Origin: Candidatus Thorarchaeota archaeon
GTDB taxonomy: Archaea; Asgardarchaeota; Thorarchaeia; Thorarchaeales; Thorarchaeaceae
Assembly (NCBI GenBank): GCA_029855935.1
Contig: JAGSHN010000025.1
Location: forward strand, 124,001-188,000
Direction: 5' to 3'
DNA: 64,000 bases
The position numbers and the translations under genes were made by a program. A model generated the notes under the pieces. That model had not been told where the DNA came from, ran no database searches, and worked only from the letters and a program-made list of their open reading frames with translations. Each line of letters begins with the position of its first letter. Position 1 is the stretch's first letter. This document shows positions 8,872-17,901 of this stretch, in pieces.

Positions 8872-8879
8872 TTTATAAA
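8872..8879. promoter_or_regulatory. palindromic TATA box between lig and rps17e
   Basis: TTTATAAA reads the same on both strands. It lies 39 nt from the ligase ATG and 42 nt from the S17e GTG. With archaeal spacing of about 26 nt to the start site, both genes would get leaders of roughly 15-20 nt. One element could thus serve both directions. Confidence 0.6.
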
Positions 8880-8920
8880 CGCAGCCTAGGGCGATGCTCA
8901 CTCAGTCAGCCTGAGAAACG

Positions 8921-9184
8921 GTGAAGAACTTGGGATGTATCAGACCTCGCTACATCAAGAATGCGGCCCGTGAACTGTTGATGCACTACCCAGACGAGTT
9001 TACGACCGACTTTGAAACGAACAAGCGCCTCGTCGAACAGTACACGGACGTTGACAGCAAGAAAGTGAGGAACCGTATCGCGGGCTACCTCGTCCGTCTG
9101 GTCAAGAACCGAATGCGGATAGAGGCCCAGATGGCGACCGATGAGGAGGAGATCGACACCGGCACTGATTTTGCAGCAGAGTAG
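8921..9184 (+). CDS. rps17e: 30S ribosomal protein S17e
   Basis: The protein (87 aa, GTG start) matches the S17e family found in archaea and eukaryotes: RPRYIKNAARELLMHYPDEF, TTDFETNKRLVEQYTDV and KKVRNRIAGYLVRLVK are the conserved blocks. It is a small-subunit ribosomal protein. It is somewhat longer than the common archaeal length of 60-70 residues, owing to an acidic C-terminal tail (ATDEEEIDTGTDFAAE). It is monocistronic here, divergent from DNA ligase across a symmetrical TATA box. Confidence 0.93.
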   Translation: MKNLGCIRPRYIKNAARELLMHYPDEFTTDFETNKRLVEQYTDVDSKKVRNRIAGYLVRLVKNRMRIEAQMATDEEEIDTGTDFAAE

Positions 9185-9350
9185 TGAGGCGTTCGTCCTC
9201 CTGCCAGCTTACAGCCGGTCCCACGTAGGGCTGCAACATCTTGTATTTGCTCACTACCCATATGGTCGCAAGATAGCATACCGTTTGCCTGCCCTGCCCA
9301 ACTCTTGCCGCTGGAGCCACATCCTGCGATGGCTACAGGCGGGAGAGAGA

Positions 9351-12062
9351 TCATATCACGAGCTTCTTCTTCTCTCTAGTCAACTCCTCTGCCTCTCTCA
9401 TCGCCTCGTCATAGATGTCGATTGGAAATCTATTGTGCAGCGGTGAGATTCTCGCTCCGAGTGCCACAGCCCCGTAGAACCTGCGCGAGAGCCATCCGAT
9501 GCCGCGCATCCTCACCATCTCCGAGGCGCGCTTGAACTCCGCCATTGTCCTGTCGTCCCAAGTGCCCGAGAGGCCGCTCACAAAGGAGTACACATACAGA
9601 GAGGGCAACGTGCCAAGGAAGAACAGCACGGCAGAGGAGAGGATGTCCCCAACGCCGCCCCAGATCACGCGCGCGACCATCTCAAGACATACGTAGTTCG
9701 CCACCGCTGCAATTGAGGGCCCGATATAGCTCTGCCAGACATAGAACTTCGGCGCCGAGATCGTACGCCGAATCAACACCCAGGCCACAATGTCCTTCAC
9801 AAACAGACCTATGCAGTATCCCACGATGATTCCAGGCATCCCTCCGAGATAGATGCCGAAGACTACCGGCTCCGTGACGACAAACCACGTCATTGCAACA
9901 GCACGAATCGACTGCTCAAGAATCCAAACTGCCGCAGCCAAGCCAGTCCGCTCAGCACCAGCGAACATCCAGTCTCCTAGCCAACTCCAGAATCCCAAGA
10001 CCTGAAACACAAGGAAGAACTGCAGCAGGACGGCGGCGTAGGCCCATTCAGGACCAGCCGCACCGAGTATCGCTCGAGCGCCAATTGCTGCGAGCATGGA
10101 GACCAGCCAGAAGACGAAGAAGGCGCCGTACTTGAGGCCCTGCGCCGTATAGAGCTCGGTGAGGCGCTTCTTGCCGTGTGAATAGGCCTCAGAGATGCCT
10201 CCGAGCATTCCCTCCATGAACAGACCCACAACACTGACCATGATGGCGAGATCCCACGCCAGTTGATACTGACCCTGCAGTGCAGACCAGTTGAGAAGAT
10301 GCGTGCTGATCAGGAGCATCTGGTAGAACCAGACCAGCGGAACGGCAGCGGCGCCGACCGTCCACTTAGCACCGAACTTCAGCGCCTTGGCGACCTGTTC
10401 GCGACCATAGTCTATTCGAAACAGGGTCGTCAGCTTGAGGCCGAGACGCCGGAAGAGAACGACAGAGACCCCGAACACCATCCACTCGGAGAGGTACGAC
10501 CCGATGGCCTGACCAATGGCTGCACCAAGAGCCTCTCCGAAGATGGGATTCTGGGCGCCCCACCAGCGAAAGATCATTATGAGCGAGTAAGGGCCGATGG
10601 TGTCAAAGACGATGTACTTGGCCACTGTGAGTATCTGTTGGTAGTCTATACGGTTCATCCCGCGAAAGACGTGAATGAGGAGTAGGGTGAAGCCCGGAAA
10701 CTGGAACAGCGAATGTGCGATAAAGACGTATGATAGATGTGCGAGATACGTGTGAGGAAAGACTATCGAGCCGATGAACGCAACAAGGGTGATCTGGACC
10801 ACGCCGGTGATGCACTGGAACCATATGAAAATCTGAGCGTACTTCACGGCCTCCTCGGGATGTTCGACTCTATACTCCGCGAAGTACTTGGCTAGTGCAA
10901 CACTGGTGCCCAAGTCGAACACGGTCCACAGACCAAGGAAGAGATTCACACTGAAGGAATACCAGCCAGCAGCCTGTGGGAAAGGCATCACATAGCGGGG
11001 GTAGATCATAATGGCCATCACGACTCGGGGGATGACTAGCAACAGCGTCACAAAGAGCTGTATCAGAAAACCACCCAGCTGGCGGTGCATACCCACTTCC
11101 TCCCACTCGTCAATCTCCTCCGAAACCTCGACGAGCAGCTCGGCCCGTTCCATCTCATCAAGTATCTCCCTGTGCCGTGCAGAGTAGCGCTTCATAGAGC
11201 GATACGAAACGGCAGTCAGGACGGCGATGGCGAACACGATGATACCGATGACCATCTGCTGCTCCGTGTGAGGGACGGGCGAGTATGCCCACTCGGCGTA
11301 GGTGAGCGGACTCCCGCCAGCCAGATAGACAGCAGACGAGTAGAGGAAGTAGTTGTAGTAGGGCCAGAGTGTGAGCTCCAGATTCGTCTGTGTCTCCTCG
11401 GCAGAGGCATTGACAGTCAGCCACGGAGTGAAGACCAAGACCTCACCAGAACCGACCCGGGATGACACGAGCAGGGGGACACCATAAGTCCCGAACCCTG
11501 TGTCGTTCGCGAGGAGAATCTCTGCGCCCGGCGCGACATTGGGAAGGACTGTGATCCTGTCAGTGGGCGGTGCAGAGGACCAGTCAAAGCTCATCACGGG
11601 ATGCTCCGTATTGACCATTCTCGTGACGATGGCAGCTCGCGGCCGACTCGCGGTCAGGTCGTTCGAGACAGTGACGCCCAGCTCAGACATTCCCGTGCCA
11701 TTGACCGTCATCTCGGGGCCCAGCAAGACCAACGCGCCGTGCCCGGATCCCAAGAAGGCCTGAAGCGAAGACACATCAGATGTGGAGAGAGGAGTATCCA
11801 CAATGACAAGAGCGTCAATATCACTGTCCCCCAGTGCCTCTTCGACTGTCGCGTGGCGGGCAAGTGAGATTGAGTTGTGGTCCAGCTCGAGGGCTGTGAC
11901 TACAGATGGTGCACGCTCGTAGCCGACAATTCCAACAGTCACGGGCGATGTGTCCTGAAGTGGCATTGTTGGTTGTGCGAGGACACTGGCCATGACGACA
12001 CCTGGCAGAGCCATCACGAAAAGAAAGAGTATCAGGGGTAGATAGGCAGACCGCGCGTGCAC
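9351..12062 (-). CDS. MATE/MOP-like flippase fused to N-terminal extracellular domain
   Basis: The 903-aa product starts with a signal-type helix (YLPLILFLFVMALPGVVM), followed by an extracellular domain of about 240 residues. That domain has a Rossmann/ThuA-like pattern (PVTVGIVGYERAPSV, DIDALVIVDTPLS, GALVLLGPEM). After a helix (QQMVIGIIVFAIAVLTAV) and a charged linker come about 12-14 membrane helices arranged like polysaccharide/lipid flippases of the MOP superfamily, for example FDLGTSVALAKYFAEYR and FRGMNRIDYQQIL. The C-terminus is cytoplasmic and basic. Such flippases move lipid-linked sugars; the fused outer domain is unusual and may bind the cargo or a surface protein. The substrate cannot be told. 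It is convergent with S17e and shares a domain style with the 845-aa surface protein nearby. Confidence 0.7.
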   Translation of the reverse strand: MHARSAYLPLILFLFVMALPGVVMASVLAQPTMPLQDTSPVTVGIVGYERAPSVVTALELDHNSISLARHATVEEALGDSDIDALVIVDTPLSTSDVSSLQAFLGSGHGALVLLGPEMTVNGTGMSELGVTVSNDLTASRPRAAIVTRMVNTEHPVMSFDWSSAPPTDRITVLPNVAPGAEILLANDTGFGTYGVPLLVSSRVGSGEVLVFTPWLTVNASAEETQTNLELTLWPYYNYFLYSSAVYLAGGSPLTYAEWAYSPVPHTEQQMVIGIIVFAIAVLTAVSYRSMKRYSARHREILDEMERAELLVEVSEEIDEWEEVGMHRQLGGFLIQLFVTLLLVIPRVVMAIMIYPRYVMPFPQAAGWYSFSVNLFLGLWTVFDLGTSVALAKYFAEYRVEHPEEAVKYAQIFIWFQCITGVVQITLVAFIGSIVFPHTYLAHLSYVFIAHSLFQFPGFTLLLIHVFRGMNRIDYQQILTVAKYIVFDTIGPYSLIMIFRWWGAQNPIFGEALGAAIGQAIGSYLSEWMVFGVSVVLFRRLGLKLTTLFRIDYGREQVAKALKFGAKWTVGAAAVPLVWFYQMLLISTHLLNWSALQGQYQLAWDLAIMVSVVGLFMEGMLGGISEAYSHGKKRLTELYTAQGLKYGAFFVFWLVSMLAAIGARAILGAAGPEWAYAAVLLQFFLVFQVLGFWSWLGDWMFAGAERTGLAAAVWILEQSIRAVAMTWFVVTEPVVFGIYLGGMPGIIVGYCIGLFVKDIVAWVLIRRTISAPKFYVWQSYIGPSIAAVANYVCLEMVARVIWGGVGDILSSAVLFFLGTLPSLYVYSFVSGLSGTWDDRTMAEFKRASEMVRMRGIGWLSRRFYGAVALGARISPLHNRFPIDIYDEAMREAEELTREKKKLVI

Positions 12063-12233
12063 CTGCTCGCCTCCGGGTTGAAGGACCTCTGGCGCGGTGG
12101 CTAATATTCGTTCCTAGCGTAGGAGCACCAGTGTTCTGACTTCTCGCACCACTGGCAGAGCATACTTATGTACGGCGTTTTCATACGGAGACCGACAATG
12201 AACAATTCTAACAATGTGTGGTGACTGACCTTG

Positions 12234-12842
12234 ATGGACAGGGGGTCGGCTCACGGCAAGTACCTGATATGCCTGGGAGTCCTCTGGTTGACGTTCCTCG
12301 TTGTGACAGCGCACATCATCACTCGACCCCCGACGACAGATTCGCCTGAATACCTGGCCATCTTCTCCGCTCGTCTAGTTCTCAACCTTGTTGTTGTAGC
12401 CGTTGGGTTGCTCTATGCGTGGATAGGCCGTCGCCTGTCGTCGCTCCCCATCGTAGTGGCGGGCATCGCAGTTGCCATAGTCCCACTGGCATTTGGAGGC
12501 AACACTACAGTCACCATCATCGTGGGCGTCCTGTTTATGCTGCTCATAATGGGAGCCAGAATCCCGTCGAACGAGTTGAACGTCCTAGAGACTACCCATA
12601 TGGGCAGGGTGATCTCCTACCTGCTAGTCATTGGTCCTACGGGATTCATCACTACTGCTATAGTATCAGTCGTCATCATGGCCCCTCTGGAAACTCTGGG
12701 TCTGCTCTTCATATACATCATAGTACTCGGATTGTTCTCAGTGCCTGTCGCCTACGTAGAGCGGGGCATCCAGTTCGTATCTGGCGACGACGACATCGGA
12801 TCGTATCCTGCAGACCATTCCACACACACGCTCAGCCTCTAG
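12234..12842 (+). CDS. small multi-pass membrane protein, unknown
   Basis: About 202 aa with six probable membrane helices (for example CLGVLWLTFLVVTAHII, LVLNLVVVAVGLLYAWIG and LGLLFIYIIVLGLFSVPVAY) and a short acidic tail. I do not recognise a family, and no catalytic or metal motif is visible. GGTGAC at 12219-12224 places the ribosome either on TTG 12231 or on ATG 12234. A TATA-like ATACTTATG (12162-12170) predicts a start site near 12192, just before a tiny frame MNNSNNVW (12198-12224) that contains this ribosome site. Gene structure is solid; function is unknown. Confidence 0.7.
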   Translation: MDRGSAHGKYLICLGVLWLTFLVVTAHIITRPPTTDSPEYLAIFSARLVLNLVVVAVGLLYAWIGRRLSSLPIVVAGIAVAIVPLAFGGNTTVTIIVGVLFMLLIMGARIPSNELNVLETTHMGRVISYLLVIGPTGFITTAIVSVVIMAPLETLGLLFIYIIVLGLFSVPVAYVERGIQFVSGDDDIGSYPADHSTHTLSL

Positions 12843-12936
12843 GTCCACGCGTCTCCGCTCGCAGGCATCGTAGCCACATTGCCAAGATTGCAAGTGACGC
12901 GGCAACGTAGGGAACAGCTGCACGGTGAAACGCACC

Positions 12937-12945
12937 ATACTTAAG
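12937..12945 (+). promoter_or_regulatory. TATA box of the DNA methyltransferase gene
   Basis: ATACTTAAG is centred 27 nt upstream of the methyltransferase ATG, so the predicted transcript starts at the ATG itself and would be leaderless. No ribosome site precedes the start, which agrees. Confidence 0.55.
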
Positions 12946-12967
12946 AGGGCTGTCAGAAAAGAGTAGT

Positions 12968-14041
12968 ATGGGCCAGTGGGTGAATAGACTCTTCCACGGA
13001 GACAGCCTTGAAGTGATTAGTCAGTTGATGGAAGAGCTGAGAGGGAGGGTCAGGCTCATCTACATAGACCCGCCATTCTACACGGGGACGGACTACTCAA
13101 TCAGGAGAAAGAAGGGGGGTAGTGCCGCCGCTGCACCAGCAGTCGCGGAAACAGCGACATTCAGTGACCGATGGGACGGCGGCCTCGGGGAGTACATCTC
13201 GTTTCTCCGAGAGAGGCTTGAACCAATCCGGGAGATTCTCTCGGAGACAGGAAGCCTCTGGCTACATCTGGACTGGCACGTCAGCCACTATGCCAAAGTG
13301 ATGGCTGACGAGATCTTCGGACGGAGGAACTTTGTCAACGAGATCATCTGGAGAAGGACCAACAGTCCGAAGGCTCAGAGTGTTGGACTTGGTAGCCAGC
13401 ACGACACGATCCTCCTGTACGCGAGGGACAGAGCGAAGTTCAGACTCAAGCCCATATACAGAGAACACGATGCTCACTCGCTGAGGCCCTACAGATACAG
13501 GGATGAGAGAGGCAGATTCAGACTGATAGAGATCGAGGCTCACGGTATCCAGAGAAGCGCCTCAAGAAGACAGTTTGAGTGGCGCGGGAGGACCGCTCCC
13601 TATCTCTACAAGAGAGAGACCTTGGAGAAGTGGTGGAGGGAGGGATTGATCTACAGAAGCAGGAACGGCAGGTACTCAAAGAAGCAGTACCTCGATGAGA
13701 CGAGGGGTGTTCCGGTTTCAGACTTGTGGCTTGACATACCTCCGCTACAGGGGGCATCTGCGGAGTACACGGGCTTTCTCACTCAGAAGCCTGCTGCATT
13801 GCTGCGAAGGATCATAGAGTGCGCCAGCGACCCAGGGGACATAGTGGCCGACTTCTTTGTAGGCTCCGGCACCACTGCTGTCGTGGCTCAGGAGTTAGGC
13901 AGGCCGTGGGTCGCCTGCGACATCTCAGAGGCAGCCCTGGTAACCACGCAGGAGAGGCTCCTCAGCGTCTCAGACTCCACGCAATTCACCGTGATTGACC
14001 TGATGGCAAGGGACGAAGAGGAATCTTCAATTGTGTGTTGA
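12968..14041 (+). CDS. DNA adenine (or N4-cytosine) methyltransferase, beta class, solitary
   Basis: The 357-aa protein has motif IV IDPPFYTGTDY near residue 34 and, about 240 residues later, motif I DFFVGSGTTAVV followed by RPWVACDISEAA. This order, catalytic motif before AdoMet motif, marks the beta class (MboII/type III Mod-like). DPPF favours N6-adenine but does not prove it. The middle (residues 130-260) is rich in basic residues and is the likely target-recognition region. No restriction endonuclease or helicase adjoins it, so it looks like a stand-alone methyltransferase for regulation or repair, or a relic of a restriction system. Confidence 0.85.
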   Translation: MGQWVNRLFHGDSLEVISQLMEELRGRVRLIYIDPPFYTGTDYSIRRKKGGSAAAAPAVAETATFSDRWDGGLGEYISFLRERLEPIREILSETGSLWLHLDWHVSHYAKVMADEIFGRRNFVNEIIWRRTNSPKAQSVGLGSQHDTILLYARDRAKFRLKPIYREHDAHSLRPYRYRDERGRFRLIEIEAHGIQRSASRRQFEWRGRTAPYLYKRETLEKWWREGLIYRSRNGRYSKKQYLDETRGVPVSDLWLDIPPLQGASAEYTGFLTQKPAALLRRIIECASDPGDIVADFFVGSGTTAVVAQELGRPWVACDISEAALVTTQERLLSVSDSTQFTVIDLMARDEEESSIVC

Positions 14042-14062
14042 GTCTCGGGTGGGGGTCGGACA

Positions 14063-15352
14063 ATGATGGCTGAGAGTACGGAAGTGGCCACGAGGTTTGA
14101 GAGAGGAACGCTCGTTGCGAAGCTGTCCACAGCAGCAATGGTCTTCCTGACGGTCATCAAGGGGTATGTGGGCCTAGTGTATGGAAGTGTCGCACTTGTG
14201 GCCGATGCACTCAACTCCCTCTCAGATATTCTTGCCTCGGCGCTGATATGGTCCGGGCTTGTGATGGTGAGCAGACCTCCCAACGAGAGGTTTCCGTATG
14301 GATACTACCGCGTGGAGTCGATAGCCACGCTCCTCGTTTCCCTGATGATTGCCGCCTCCGGTGTTGAGATAGTGATTCAGGCGGTTCATAGGCTGCTCAA
14401 TCCCCAGCCGCTAGTGGATGCCGGAGTACCGCTTGTGGCTGCAGCGATATCTATGTTCACCTACTACATTCTCTCGGTCTACAAGAAGCGTGTGGGAAGG
14501 GACATAGGGAGTTCCAGCCTGGTTGCAGACAGTACTCACTCGATGGTGGACGTGTACGCCGGACTACTGGTGTTTGTGGGAATAGTCTTCTCATCGATGA
14601 AGATGTCGATAGTTGAGATTCTTGTGGCATTCGGACTTGGAGTCTACGTCATCCTGCAGGGTGCTGATTTCGCCAAGGGTGCTGTCCTTGCCCTGATGGA
14701 CGCCGGAGTGCGACCCGAGGTGGTCGACGAGGTCAAGAGAATAGCCGGACAGATAGACGGTGTGGTAGACGTCCACGATGTCAGGGTGAGATACGCCGGA
14801 CCCGTGTGCTTCGCTGAGATGCACCTCACGGTGACGCGCGACCTGACGATTGACGAGGCACACGAGATTGCCGACATTGTGGAGGAGAGGCTCCGTGAGA
14901 GAATTCCTGAGATGGAGACCGTGACGATACACACGGAGCCAGACGGGAGGGTCAGAAAGCGGCTTGGCGTCCCTGTGGACGGGGGCGAAGACCTCAACGC
15001 TACGGTGAGTCATCACTTCTCCAAAGCCCCCCGGTTTGTGATAGTTGAGGTGGGACCTGAGGGCGTCAGGAGTACACAGCCCATCGACAATCCGGCCGTC
15101 ACGATGGAGAAGAGAAGAGGGGTCACCACTGCTAACGTGCTGACACAGAAACACGTCACCGCAATCGTCGTGGACAGAATAGGGGAGGGACCATTCGACA
15201 TCCTTCAGGGGAGGCACATCGTGATATACGCACTCCCAGAGGGCGCCACGACAGTGGGGCAAGTGGTGGAGGCCTATCTTGAGGGACGCCTGAAACGACT
15301 GAGGTCCCCAACGCAGACCCACGACCAGCAAGTGCCGCACGAGGGTGAGTAG
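14063..15352 (+). CDS. cation diffusion facilitator fused to NifX-like domain
   Basis: Residues 1-210 form the six-helix CDF transporter core, exporting a divalent metal against protons. The helix-2 site reads ADALNSLSD, so the first metal ligand is Asn rather than His or Asp (NxxxD); the helix-5 site is the usual HSMVD (HxxxD). Residues about 215-295 are the cytoplasmic ferredoxin-like CDF dimer domain (VVDVHDVRVRYAGPVCFAEM). Residues about 305-415 form an added domain resembling the NifX/NifB-C iron-molybdenum-cofactor-binding fold (TVSHHFSKAPRFVIVEV, then HVTAIVVDRIGEGPFDIL and TTVGQVVEAYLEG). I infer a transporter whose activity is tuned by a bound metal cluster or small ligand. The metal is unknown; iron or cobalt is as likely as zinc. 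Confidence 0.85.
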   Translation: MMAESTEVATRFERGTLVAKLSTAAMVFLTVIKGYVGLVYGSVALVADALNSLSDILASALIWSGLVMVSRPPNERFPYGYYRVESIATLLVSLMIAASGVEIVIQAVHRLLNPQPLVDAGVPLVAAAISMFTYYILSVYKKRVGRDIGSSSLVADSTHSMVDVYAGLLVFVGIVFSSMKMSIVEILVAFGLGVYVILQGADFAKGAVLALMDAGVRPEVVDEVKRIAGQIDGVVDVHDVRVRYAGPVCFAEMHLTVTRDLTIDEAHEIADIVEERLRERIPEMETVTIHTEPDGRVRKRLGVPVDGGEDLNATVSHHFSKAPRFVIVEVGPEGVRSTQPIDNPAVTMEKRRGVTTANVLTQKHVTAIVVDRIGEGPFDILQGRHIVIYALPEGATTVGQVVEAYLEGRLKRLRSPTQTHDQQVPHEGE

Positions 15353-15423
15353 AACACTCTCGAGACCAATGCCCAAAAGAACGGCATAGAGCCAGTGAAA
15401 CAGACGATGCCGCGACTGTCTCG

Positions 15424-16158
15424 TCACATCAGATCCTTGATCTTGCGGATGGCTCCGCCTGGAGCAACGCCCTTGGGGCAGACCCGTACGCAGTTCATGA
15501 CAAGGTCACATAGTGGTGCCCCATTCGGTGCCTTTGCCGCTTCAAGATAACGTTCCGGCTCGGCGACCCTAGTGTCATTGTAGAACCGCCACGCCTTGGC
15601 CAGTGCGGCAGGACCGACATACTCCGGATGCTCCGCATTGACGGGACACGAGCCGTAGCACAACGCACATAGAATGCAGTTGACGTACCGGCTGATGCGC
15701 TGCCGGTCCTCTGGACTCTGACTGCGAGGGCTATCACCCTCTTCGGGCTCGACCCATAGACGCATCTTGCGGAGAGCCTTGAAGAATGGCTCCATGTCCA
15801 CGACGAGGTCCTTCAGGAGGGGCAGGTTCGGCAGCGGCTCCACCAACACCTCGTTCTTCGGGTCCCATCCGGAGGGGATATTCTCAAGAGCAGAAAAGGG
15901 ACGCAGTCTGACTGACAGATCTGGGAGTTCCAGTATCTGGGTTCTACAGGCCAGCATTGGGACCTTGTTGATCAGCATCGCACAGCTGCCGCAGACAGCG
16001 CCCCTGCACGAGTATCTGAATGCCAGTGACGGGTCCATCAGGTCCTGAATCTGAAACAAGGCGTCAAGGACCGTCATACCCTTCTCAGCACTGACCTTGT
16101 AGAGGTCATAGTGGGTCACCTGGCCACCCTTGCGACTTCTGGCAACACGGAACATCAT
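15424..16158 (-). CDS. sdhB: succinate dehydrogenase/fumarate reductase iron-sulfur subunit
   Basis: A 244-aa SdhB/FrdB protein. The N-terminal [2Fe-2S] ferredoxin domain has CRGAVCGSCAMLINKVPMLAC (split here as Cys ligands about 50-71). The C-terminal domain has CILCALCYGSCPV for the [4Fe-4S] cluster and NCVRVCPKGVAPGGAIRK for the remaining ligands. It passes electrons between SdhA and a membrane quinone or another carrier. It follows sdhA with no gap. No SdhC/D-like membrane subunit or heterodisulfide-type partner lies next to it, so how it contacts the membrane is unclear. Confidence 0.95.
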   Translation of the reverse strand: MMFRVARSRKGGQVTHYDLYKVSAEKGMTVLDALFQIQDLMDPSLAFRYSCRGAVCGSCAMLINKVPMLACRTQILELPDLSVRLRPFSALENIPSGWDPKNEVLVEPLPNLPLLKDLVVDMEPFFKALRKMRLWVEPEEGDSPRSQSPEDRQRISRYVNCILCALCYGSCPVNAEHPEYVGPAALAKAWRFYNDTRVAEPERYLEAAKAPNGAPLCDLVMNCVRVCPKGVAPGGAIRKIKDLM

Positions 16159-17838
16159 CTAGTACGTCCTCTCCTTTACCTCGAATCTTCCCAGTGTCAC
16201 ATCCTTGTATGTGACTTTCAGTCCCTCAGCGGTCTTTGTTATTAGCGTGTGCTTGAGGAACCTCTTGTCATCGCGTGCAGGAAAGTCGGTTCTCCAGTGT
16301 GCTCCCCGGCTCTCCTCGCGCTTCAGTGCCCCCAGTACTATCGTTTCGGCAAGGTCCAGCATATTGCCAAGCTCAAGAGTTCGAATGAGGGCGTAGTTGA
16401 ACCGCTCATCACTATCACCGAGTGCCACCTTCTGGTAGCGCTCTCTCAATCGACCGATCTCTCTGAAGGCGTGGGTCAGCCCCTCAGCGTCTCTGAAGAC
16501 ACCAGCATACTCATCCATAGCCCTGTGCATTGCCTTCCGAATGGTGGCCGGACTCTCACCTCGTTCCCGCATCAGGATACGCTGTAGCCGTTGACGCTCT
16601 GAGAAAACCTGTTCGTCCACTGCTGCGGAGTCGGGAGAAGACGCAGACTTGAGATATTCGCCAACAGCCTGACCGACGACGCGCCCGAAGACAAGGGTCT
16701 CCAGCAGAGAGTTGCCGCCAAGACGATTGGCACCGTGGACACTCATACACGCCGTCTCACCGACTGCATAAAGCCCGGACAGGACGGTCTCCCCGCGCAC
16801 ATTGCAATCAATGCCACCCATCGAGTAGTGCTGACCCGGTACAACAGGGATAGGCTCGTCAATCGGATCGATGCCCGCAAAGTGAATGCATATCTCACGG
16901 ATGCCGGGCAGACGCTCCTTTATCCTGTCAGCACCGAGATGACGGAGATCGAGATGTACATAGCCATCCTCGAATCCACGACCCTCGATTATCTCAGTTC
17001 TGATGGCCCTGGCAACTATGTCTCTGGGTGCGAGCTCCATCTTCTCGGGGGCGTACCGTTGCATAAACCGCTCTCCATCTGCATTCAGCAGATGACCACC
17101 CTCACCGCGCGCGCCCTCAGTGATGAGAATGTTCGAGCCATACAGTGTAGTGGGATGGAACTGGACAAACTCCATGTCCTTCAGCGGAACGCCCGTACGC
17201 AGACAGACGGCCGCACCGTCGCCCGTGTTGATCAGTGCATTGGTCGAGTTGCCGTAGATTCTCCCGAATCCGCCCGTCGCTATGACAACCGCACGGGCGC
17301 CTATACCATGTACCTGACCCGTAGGTATCTTGAGGGCCGTGACACCGCACACACGATCGCCACACCTCACCAGTGAGGTGACGAACCACTCCTCGTAGAA
17401 GTGTACTCCTCTACGAAGCGCCTGCTCATATGTGGTGTGAAGCAGATTGTGGCCAGTCCTGTCAGCAGCGTAGCAGGTCCTTGGAAATCCGGCGCCACCA
17501 AAGGGGCGCTGCGCAATCCTGCCATCCGGTGTCCGTGAGAAGGCTGTGCCCCATCTCTCGTTCTCAATCACAGCAAGGGGAGCATTCCTCGCAAGCACCT
17601 CGACTACGTCCTGGTCGGCGAGATAGTCTGATCCCTTGACAGTGTCGAACGCGTGGCTCTCCCACGAGTCGTCGGGACGGAGAGCAGCATTGATTCCGCC
17701 CTGAGCAGCAACCGAGTGTGACCTGAGTGGATGCACCTTTGTCAGAACAACAACGTCGAAGCTGTCTGCCAGCTCTATCGCCACGCGCAGACCGGACAGG
17801 CCAGCACCGACCACCACTACGTCATGAAGATAGTCCAT
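16159..17838 (-). CDS. sdhA: succinate dehydrogenase/fumarate reductase flavoprotein subunit
   Basis: The ATG at 17838 gives MDYLHDVVVVGAGLSGLRVA, the FAD-binding start, and GAGGTCG precedes it; an ATG 12 codons earlier is less likely. RSHSVAAQGGINAAL carries the His that binds FAD covalently in SdhA. FVQFHPTTLYGSNILITEG and HYSMGGI are the substrate-site blocks, and HGANRLGGNSLLE is the C-terminal FAD motif. About 559 aa, normal length. It interconverts succinate and fumarate. Its gene order korA-korB-fumC-sdhA-sdhB places it in a continuous 2-oxoglutarate-to-malate branch, direction undetermined. Confidence 0.95.
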   Translation of the reverse strand: MDYLHDVVVVGAGLSGLRVAIELADSFDVVVLTKVHPLRSHSVAAQGGINAALRPDDSWESHAFDTVKGSDYLADQDVVEVLARNAPLAVIENERWGTAFSRTPDGRIAQRPFGGAGFPRTCYAADRTGHNLLHTTYEQALRRGVHFYEEWFVTSLVRCGDRVCGVTALKIPTGQVHGIGARAVVIATGGFGRIYGNSTNALINTGDGAAVCLRTGVPLKDMEFVQFHPTTLYGSNILITEGARGEGGHLLNADGERFMQRYAPEKMELAPRDIVARAIRTEIIEGRGFEDGYVHLDLRHLGADRIKERLPGIREICIHFAGIDPIDEPIPVVPGQHYSMGGIDCNVRGETVLSGLYAVGETACMSVHGANRLGGNSLLETLVFGRVVGQAVGEYLKSASSPDSAAVDEQVFSERQRLQRILMRERGESPATIRKAMHRAMDEYAGVFRDAEGLTHAFREIGRLRERYQKVALGDSDERFNYALIRTLELGNMLDLAETIVLGALKREESRGAHWRTDFPARDDKRFLKHTLITKTAEGLKVTYKDVTLGRFEVKERTY

Positions 17839-17901
17839 CGTATCGACCTCGACCGAGATGAGAAGTCTATGCAAATGGCCTATTAGGCGTTTCCGGAGGG
17901 C

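Noticed and set aside
12198-12224. Eight-codon frame MNNSNNVW as a gene
   Set aside because: Too short to judge, and it mainly contains the ribosome site of the next gene.
12968-14041. Type III restriction-modification system
   Set aside because: The methyltransferase is shorter than type III Mod proteins and no Res helicase gene follows.
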